Positions 58,933-64,000 of a stretch of DNA of 64,000 nucleotides are shown here, piece by piece (the stretch's first letter is position 1; each line of letters opens with the position of its first letter). The DNA lies in NCBI GenBank assembly GCA_049325475.1, contig JBMOLN010000002.1:37173-101172 (forward strand), read 5' to 3'. Both the position numbers and the translations under genes were made by a program. This DNA is from MWCR01 sp049325475 (GTDB lineage Bacteria; Patescibacteriota; Patescibacteriia; 2-12-FULL-60-25). Below the pieces are notes generated by a model. It was not told the DNA's origin and did not search any database. It saw only the letters and a list, made by a program, of their open reading frames with translations.

Positions 58933-59613
58933 ATGCAGAGCAAAAAATTAGCAGGCACAAAGCCGGGAGTTCCGGCGCAAAGATACTTGGATATTGCTGA
59001 AATCAAAGAGGACATCGTTATTTTGAAGGATGGAACTTTGAGAGCTGTATTGCTGGTATCTAGCATAAATTTCGCTTTGAAATCCGAGGACGAACAAAGC
59101 GCGATTGTGCAAGCGTACATGCAATTTTTAAATGCTTTGGATTTTCCCATACAAGTCGTAATACAGTCGCGTAAGATGAATATTGACGATTACATGGGGC
59201 GCTTAAGGGACGCTGAATCGGAGCAGAAAAATGAATTGTTGCGAAATCAGATTGCTGATTACAGATCTTATGTTAAACAGTTGGTGGATTTGGCGGAAAT
59301 CATGCAGAAAAGATTTTACATCGTAGTTCCATATGATCCGACAATGGCGCAACAAAAAGGTTTTGTAGACAGGCTTGGTTCGATTTTTACTCCAATGGTT
59401 ACGATTAAGCTGTCGGAGGAAAGGTTTCAAAAACATAAAACCGCATTGATGCTTAGAACGAATAATATAATAGCGGGATTGCAGGGCATGTCACTTTCGG
59501 CTGTGCAATTGGACACGCAAAGTTTGATAGAATTGTATTACACGGTTTACAATCCGGAGCTTTTTGAAACCGAAAGAATGACGGATATCGATAAATTGCA
59601 ACTTGAGGATTAA
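58933..59613 (+). CDS. VirB4/TraC N-terminal-domain-like protein
   Basis: 226 residues. VPAQRYLDIAEIKEDIVILKDGTLRAVL and the ALDFPIQVVIQSRKM segment resemble the N-terminal region of conjugative VirB4/TraC ATPases. No nucleotide-binding motif. It is a separate gene: the next frame begins after 124 bp and encodes its own VirB4 N-terminus, so this is not a frameshifted half. Likely a structural partner of the ATPase. Confidence 0.7.
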   Translation: MQSKKLAGTKPGVPAQRYLDIAEIKEDIVILKDGTLRAVLLVSSINFALKSEDEQSAIVQAYMQFLNALDFPIQVVIQSRKMNIDDYMGRLRDAESEQKNELLRNQIADYRSYVKQLVDLAEIMQKRFYIVVPYDPTMAQQKGFVDRLGSIFTPMVTIKLSEERFQKHKTALMLRTNNIIAGLQGMSLSAVQLDTQSLIELYYTVYNPELFETERMTDIDKLQLED

Positions 59614-59737
59614 ATTATTTAATGAACAGTGTATAGTGCATAATAATTAATGATGATATAAATAACATGGCTTGCGATTCAAGAATTATTCATTATTAAT
59701 TTTTAATTCTTAATTAAGTGAGCGAAGCGAACGTAGT

Positions 59738-61636
59738 ATGGCATTTAAAACAACCGATGAAAAAAAGCTGGATGCTTCCAAGCTGACAGAAGGAGGAGTA
59801 AAGCTGGAAAAGGGTCTTTCCAAAGAGGAAATGGAGAAAAAGCAGAAGATGCAGAAAGAAGCTTTGGAAGAAGAACGCATATACCGCAAAGGCGTGGCCA
59901 GCATCAAGGATTTGATATCGCCCTCGGCAATGAAAGTGGAGGCAAGTTTTGTGGCGCTTGGCGATGTGTTTGCGCGCACGATTTTCATTGTCACTTATCC
60001 AAGATATGTTTCTGTGGGCTGGGCTTCGCCAATCATCAATCTGAATGCGATGATGGATATTTCCATGTTTTTTTATCCCATAAAGTCCGATGTAATTTTA
60101 AAACAGTTAAAGAAAAAGGTGGGTATTCTGGAGGCGAATATAAATACAGCCGCACAAGAGGGCAAACCAAGAGATCCGGCCGAAGAAACAGCTTTAAGGG
60201 ATATTGAGCAGCTGCGAGATGATCTGACGCAGGGGATTGAGCACTTTTTTCAATTCGGTTTTTATACGACTTTTTATTCAACATCAAAAGAAGAATTGGA
60301 GAGGTTATCCAGCCACGTGGAATCAACCTTCGGATCCATGTTGATTTATACCAGAAGATCTTATTTTCAGGCGGAACAAGGTTTTAATTCAACAATGCCC
60401 ATCGGAAATGATGAACTCATGATTACATTTAACATGAGTACTTCACCGATTGCGTCATCATTTCCGTTTACATCAGCCGAGCTTTCATCGGATGAAGGCA
60501 TCCTGTACGGAATAAACCGGCATAACAATTCTTTGATTTTATTCGACAGATTTTCTTTACAAAACGCAAATGCGGTTATTTTTGCAACATCGGGAGCAGG
60601 TAAATCTTATGCGGTTAAATTGGAAATTTTGCGCTCCATGATGCTTGGGTCTGAAGTAATTGTTATTGATCCGGAAAAAGAGTATAAACATCTTTCCGAT
60701 GCCGTTAACGGTACATATATAAATATATCTTTATCGTCGGATTCGAAAATCAATCCATTCGATTTGCCGCGGCCAATGGAAGGTGAATTTTCGGTTGAGG
60801 ACATAATCCGCAGTGCGGTTATTACCTTAAAAGGTTTGTTAAGGCTCATGCTTGGCAAGGTGACTGTAGCCGAAGATTCCATACTTGACAGAGCTTTATT
60901 GGAGACCTTTGCCAAAAAAGATATTGTGCCGGGCGCGGATTTAACCGCGATTGAGCCGCCAATATTGCAAGATTTTCAGGATATTTTAGAGGGAATGGAG
61001 GGAACTGAAGATTTGGTAATAAGGTTAAAGAAATATACCGAGGGCACATTTGCCGGATTGTTGAATTCAACAACGACCGTAAAAATGAATAATCAGCTGG
61101 TTATTTTTTCGGTGCGCGATCTTGAGGATGAATTGAGGCCTCTGGCGATTTATACGATTATTAATTTTATCTGGAATACGGTCAGATCGGAGCGCAAACG
61201 CAGAATTCTGGTTATTGACGAAGCTTGGTGGCTGATGCAATATGAGGATTCGGCAAAATTCGTGCATGCTCTGGTAAAACGCTGCCGCAAATATTATTTG
61301 GGCGTGACAACAATTACTCAGGATGTGAATGACTTTTTAACTTCGCCGTACGGACAGGCCATAGTGACCAATTCCGCCATACAATTATTATTAAGACAGA
61401 GCCCGGCATCTATAGATTTGGTAGCAAGAGTGTTTTTGCTCACCCAATCCGAGAAATATCTTTTGCTGGAAGCCGGAAAAGGCGAGGGTATATTTTTCGC
61501 GGGCAATAAGCATGCGGCCATCCAAGTAGTTGCGTCTTATGCGGAAGACCAGATTGTGACCACGGACCCCAAACAATTATTAAAAATAGAAGAGGAAAAA
61601 AGAGAATTCGCCGCGCAAATCGGAGAAAATCAATAA
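59738..61636 (+). CDS. virB4: VirB4-type secretion ATPase
   Basis: 632 residues. Walker A TSGAGKSYAVK at about 283-293, Walker B RRILVIDEAWWLM at about 488-500, then TQDVNDFL and the GEGIFFAGNKHA finger. The N-terminal region opens IKDLISPSAMKVEASFVALGD. Energises T4SS assembly or substrate transfer at the inner membrane. The first 45 residues are a charged extension. No VirD4 or VirB11 homologue is seen in the window. Confidence 0.92.
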   Translation: MAFKTTDEKKLDASKLTEGGVKLEKGLSKEEMEKKQKMQKEALEEERIYRKGVASIKDLISPSAMKVEASFVALGDVFARTIFIVTYPRYVSVGWASPIINLNAMMDISMFFYPIKSDVILKQLKKKVGILEANINTAAQEGKPRDPAEETALRDIEQLRDDLTQGIEHFFQFGFYTTFYSTSKEELERLSSHVESTFGSMLIYTRRSYFQAEQGFNSTMPIGNDELMITFNMSTSPIASSFPFTSAELSSDEGILYGINRHNNSLILFDRFSLQNANAVIFATSGAGKSYAVKLEILRSMMLGSEVIVIDPEKEYKHLSDAVNGTYINISLSSDSKINPFDLPRPMEGEFSVEDIIRSAVITLKGLLRLMLGKVTVAEDSILDRALLETFAKKDIVPGADLTAIEPPILQDFQDILEGMEGTEDLVIRLKKYTEGTFAGLLNSTTTVKMNNQLVIFSVRDLEDELRPLAIYTIINFIWNTVRSERKRRILVIDEAWWLMQYEDSAKFVHALVKRCRKYYLGVTTITQDVNDFLTSPYGQAIVTNSAIQLLLRQSPASIDLVARVFLLTQSEKYLLLEAGKGEGIFFAGNKHAAIQVVASYAEDQIVTTDPKQLLKIEEEKREFAAQIGENQ

Positions 61637-61647
61637 ATTTATAAAAT

Positions 61648-62277
61648 ATGAATTTAGTAAACAGACGCAATATTGCCATAGTACTTATTCTTATAGGATT
61701 GGCCGCTTTAATTTTCGGTCTATGGATTTTGATAGGATTGTTTTGGCCGCAGTCACAAGATGATCTGAATTTGCCGGAGGCGGACAGGTCGTTAACCTTG
61801 CAAGAAAGCCGGCCGCAGATATTTGAACTGGAAACCGCAATTACCGGAACTTCCACATTTGATGAAAAAGTCTTAGGATCAGATGAGACAGAAGCAGTCA
61901 ACCGTGCGAATTCCGTGGTTGCCAGGATGGGGTCCGGATCGAGCCATAATGGTTTTATGGGTTATTCGGATGTCATGATAGACGGAACTCCAAGATTTCA
62001 GAATTTCCTTAAGGAACAACAGTTAAACATGCAGAGGGTTTATCCGCCGGACGGCGATGTATTCGGTTTTACTACGCGGATTGTATCAAGTTCTGTTGTT
62101 GAAGGAGGCAACGGAGCGGATAAAATTGCAGTAAAGATTCAGGCCCAGGTCGCGGACGACAAGGGGGATAAATTTAATCCGGTCAATGTAAGATATGAAG
62201 AGCATTTGGTGACTTTATTGCGCCAGTCTGACGGTAAGTTTTTGGTGGATTATATTGAATCGAAGCAATTAAATTAG
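61648..62277 (+). CDS. Single-pass membrane protein, VirB8-like candidate
   Basis: 209 residues. One membrane helix at about 9-32 (IAIVLILIGLAALIFGLWILIG), then an outer region ending in a strand-rich part (KIAVKIQAQVADDKG, VRYEEHLVTLLRQSDGKFLVDYIES) that could be an NTF2-like fold as in VirB8/TcpC. The assignment rests on topology, length and position after virB4; no motif proves it. Confidence 0.6.
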   Translation: MNLVNRRNIAIVLILIGLAALIFGLWILIGLFWPQSQDDLNLPEADRSLTLQESRPQIFELETAITGTSTFDEKVLGSDETEAVNRANSVVARMGSGSSHNGFMGYSDVMIDGTPRFQNFLKEQQLNMQRVYPPDGDVFGFTTRIVSSSVVEGGNGADKIAVKIQAQVADDKGDKFNPVNVRYEEHLVTLLRQSDGKFLVDYIESKQLN

Positions 62278-62306
62278 TACTAAGTACTATGTACTAGGTG
62301 CTAAGT
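62274..62306. repeat. 7-bp array spanning stop to start before comF
   Basis: TTAGTAC, TAAGTAC, TATGTAC, TAGGTGC, then TAAGTATG; it includes the previous stop and runs into the comF ATG. Confidence 0.85.
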
Positions 62307-62990
62307 ATGTTGGATGGCATGAAACAAAGTTTAGCGGATTTGTTTTTTCCGCCTTTTTGTGTTTCTTGCAGTGAAAATGGGAGTTGGTGGTGCGAGGATT
62401 GTCGACGCAGAGTCCATTTGGTTCAACGAGATATCTGTCCGCGTTGCTTGGCGGCAGAGGCTCATGAATGCGTTGGCGAGTATACTTTTACGAAGATTGT
62501 TACAGCCGGTTTTTATCATGATGAGAGATTGAGAAAAGTGATTACGGCACTTAAGTTTAACGGAGCTTATGCGATTTTGCCGCAAGTGGTTGAGTTTTTG
62601 CGAAGCAGGGTAAAGATGCCGGATATTTCGAGCAATGCGGTACTTATTCCTATCCCGTTGGCGGAGAAAAGGCTAAAAGAAAGAGGATTTAATCAAGCTG
62701 AATTGATTGCCGGCGCTTATCGTGAGGCGTTCAATTTGCAAAATGAGATACGTTCCGACGTATTAATGCGGAGCAGATTTACGGACCCGCAGTCATCTTT
62801 GGAGCACAGTATACATCTGCGACAGCAAAATATTGCCGGGTGTTTTCAGTGCAGTCCGAATCCTCCGGAGGAGATTGTGTTGGCGGATGATGTGGCGACC
62901 ACGGGTGCCACAGCTGCAGAAGCTGCCGGAGTTTTACTTACAGCCGGAGCGCAGAAGGTTTGGCTGCTGACATTGGCGATTGGGCGATAA
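62307..62990 (+). CDS. comF: ComF family phosphoribosyltransferase-like protein
   Basis: 227 residues. N-terminal zinc-finger part with CVSC, CEDC and CPRC pairs; PRPP-binding loop IVLADDVATTGATAAEA near the C-terminus. ComF is required for DNA uptake in competent bacteria. An upstream GTG would also be in frame; the ATG at 62307 follows the array. Fits with dprA and the secretion-like locus. Confidence 0.9.
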   Translation: MLDGMKQSLADLFFPPFCVSCSENGSWWCEDCRRRVHLVQRDICPRCLAAEAHECVGEYTFTKIVTAGFYHDERLRKVITALKFNGAYAILPQVVEFLRSRVKMPDISSNAVLIPIPLAEKRLKERGFNQAELIAGAYREAFNLQNEIRSDVLMRSRFTDPQSSLEHSIHLRQQNIAGCFQCSPNPPEEIVLADDVATTGATAAEAAGVLLTAGAQKVWLLTLAIGR

Positions 62991-63013
62991 CTGTTTGAAC
63001 CACAAATACGTTC

Positions 63014-63167
63014 GGCGTGTATCGCGAATCGCATTACTTGTATCGTGTATCGTGTATCGTGTATCGCGAATCGCATTACTTGTATCGTATATCGTGTATC
63101 GTGTATCGTGTATCGTCTGACGTTTTACGTTAAACGTTGCGAGTTTTGCGAACAGAGTTCTAGAGTC
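63014..63167. repeat. 7-bp array (22 units), inverted relative to 45450-45610
   Basis: Reverse complement starts GACTCTA, GAACTCT and ends in NNACGAT/TCGCGAT units. It shares modules with the 45450 array but differs by whole heptamers gained, lost or swapped. It abuts the TTGACA of the cdd promoter. Confidence 0.93.
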
Positions 63168-63195
63168 TTGACAGTTGGTGAAATTTCGGTTATTT
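63168..63195 (+). promoter_or_regulatory. Promoter of cdd
   Basis: TTGACA, 16-bp spacer, TTATTT, directly adjacent to the 7-bp array. Confidence 0.5.
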
Positions 63196-63223
63196 TTTTT
63201 AAGCACTTTGAAAGGAGCGCGTC

Positions 63224-63694
63224 ATGGAAGTTGCGGTGCAATATGACCGGCTGAGCATTTTGCAGCAAAAATTGTTGAGAGGCGCTGAATCGGCTTTGGA
63301 AAAGGCCTATTGTCCGTACTCGCATTTTGCAGTCGGTGCGGCGATCGCCACCCCGGAGGAAAAGATATTCTATGGCGCAAATGTTGAGAATGCATCATTC
63401 GGTTTAACGATTTGCGCTGAACGGGTGGCTATTTGCAATGCCGTAGTTGCCGGCGAGACACGTTTTTCCGATCTCGCCATAATTGCCAAAAGCAACGGTT
63501 TTGGCACCAAGGATGTGACTGCGCCTTGCGGTATGTGCAGGCAGGTTCTTTACGAGTTTGCATCCTTGCACGATCAGGAGCTGACCATATTGCTTGCGAC
63601 ATTACATTTGAGAAAAATTGTAATGGTGAGGTTGTCGGATCTTTTGCCTCAAGCTTTTGGCCCACGTGACTTGGGTTTTAACGCAAAGCCTTGA
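63224..63694 (+). CDS. cdd: Cytidine deaminase
   Basis: Zinc-dependent homotetramer-type enzyme (156 aa) converting cytidine to uridine. CPYSHFAVGAA at the start, CAERVA with the catalytic Glu and zinc Cys, and PCGMCRQ with the other two Cys. AAAGGAGCGCGTC gives a strong Shine-Dalgarno, unusual for a core gene here. The last 20 residues extend past the usual family end. Confidence 0.95.
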   Translation: MEVAVQYDRLSILQQKLLRGAESALEKAYCPYSHFAVGAAIATPEEKIFYGANVENASFGLTICAERVAICNAVVAGETRFSDLAIIAKSNGFGTKDVTAPCGMCRQVLYEFASLHDQELTILLATLHLRKIVMVRLSDLLPQAFGPRDLGFNAKP

Positions 63695-63698
63695 ATAC

Positions 63699-63718
63699 GG
63701 ACCGTTTGGTCCTTTTTT
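63699..63718 (+). terminator. Terminator of cdd
   Basis: GGACC/GGTCC with GTTT loop, then six T. Confidence 0.85.
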
Positions 63719-63768
63719 GTTGAGGCTTGATATTTTTTGGCTAAATTGATAGACTCTTCCAGAACGTT

Positions 63769-63796
63769 GTACGAGGTACGCGGTACGTTGTACGAT
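63769..63796. repeat. 7-bp array before tRNA-Ser
   Basis: Four heptamers GTACGAG, GTACGCG, GTACGTT, GTACGAT, ending 5 bases before the tRNA. Confidence 0.85.
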
Positions 63797-63801
63797 CGTC
63801 G

Positions 63802-63894
63802 GGAGAGGTACCCAAGAGGCTGAAGGGGGGAGATTGCTAATCTCCTAGGGGGTCTTAAAGCCCCGCGAGGGTTCGAATCCCTCTCTCTCCGCCA
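63802..63894 (+). tRNA. tRNA-Ser (GCU)
   Basis: 93 nt with encoded CCA and a long variable arm (GGGGGTCTTAAAGCCCC). Acceptor GGAGAGG/TCTCTCC, anticodon stem GGAGA/TCTCC with loop TTGCTAA, T arm GAGGG/CCCTC. Reads AGC/AGU. Confidence 0.95.
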
Positions 63895-63901
63895 TGAGAA
63901 A

Positions 63902-63923
63902 AATCGCCGTTAGGCGGTTTTTT
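63902..63923 (+). terminator. Terminator after tRNA-Ser
   Basis: AATCGCC/GGCGGTT stem with GTTA loop and T-run. A further hairpin GCGAGCCAA/TTGGCTCGC lies at 63940-63961 near the window end. Confidence 0.85.
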
Positions 63924-64000
63924 GAATGGTGGAGATAAGCGAGCCAATAGTTTGGCTCGCGTGAGGGATGAGAAAGCCGGAGTGATGCGCGACGATTATG

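Noticed and set aside
58933..61636. Frameshifted single virB4 gene
   Set aside because: The two frames are separated by 124 bp with stops, and the second has its own complete VirB4-like N-terminus; they are separate genes.

Overview
The window looks like part of a Patescibacteria (Candidate Phyla Radiation) chromosome, probably a Parcubacteria-type lineage; the lineage is inferred from content, not from a database match. Pointers are: no ribosomal protein L30 gene between rpsE and rplO, a VirB6/PrgI/VirB4-type secretion locus, compact core proteins, and almost no Shine-Dalgarno motifs before core genes. TGA is a normal stop (for example adjacent to adk and at the end of parA), so the code is 11 and not the Gracilibacteria/Absconditabacteria code 25. 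The sequence starts inside fusA and ends just after a tRNA-Ser gene.

Layout: (1) 1-15.3 kb: 3' part of fusA, tuf, and a nearly complete S10-spc ribosomal protein cluster (rpsJ to secY, without rpmD); an antisense accessory gene and a Phd-like gene lie between fusA and tuf. (2) 15.4-20.9 kb: membrane protein, adk, map, ruvX, recO, asnS; the infA-rpmJ-rpsM-rpsK-rpoA block usual after map is absent. (3) 21.3-28.3 kb: an accessory island with a DUF1257(Ycf35)-like protein, a DUF2997-like protein, two 35-residue-repeat proteins, a 923-residue AAA+ ATPase and a basic protein. Three of these genes carry copies of the same structured leader. (4) 28.5-42.9 kb: membrane proteins, an AspRS without the GAD insertion, pyrD, scpAB, a D,D-carboxypeptidase, a glycosyltransferase, two CAU-anticodon tRNAs including an unusual initiator, parAB, a Rel/SpoT protein, and a GC-rich gene with a cold-shock-like C-terminus. 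(5) 43.2-52.9 kb: a Pro/Glu/Ala-rich membrane-anchored protein, then topA, dprA, pth, der and an LCP protein on the minus strand. (6) 53.1-64 kb: a type IV secretion-like operon (VirB6-like, coiled-coil protein, PrgI, VirB4 N-terminal-like, VirB4 ATPase, VirB8-like candidate), comF, cdd and tRNA-Ser.

Two window-wide patterns stand out. First, many intergenic spacers are degenerate tandem arrays with a 7-bp period. They keep strict heptamer phase for up to about 30 units although the heptamer sequence changes along the array. They share modules between loci, occur as inverted copies, sometimes fill the whole gap between a stop and the next ATG, and have entered coding sequences (RplV, RecO, ParB and PrgI tails, glycosyltransferase linkers). 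Second, there are two classes of gene starts. Core genes have an A/T-rich context ending in T before ATG (typically AATAAT-ATG) with no Shine-Dalgarno. About a dozen mostly accessory genes have clear GGAG-type sites; most of these also have sigma70-type promoters with a 17-bp spacer and an intrinsic terminator.
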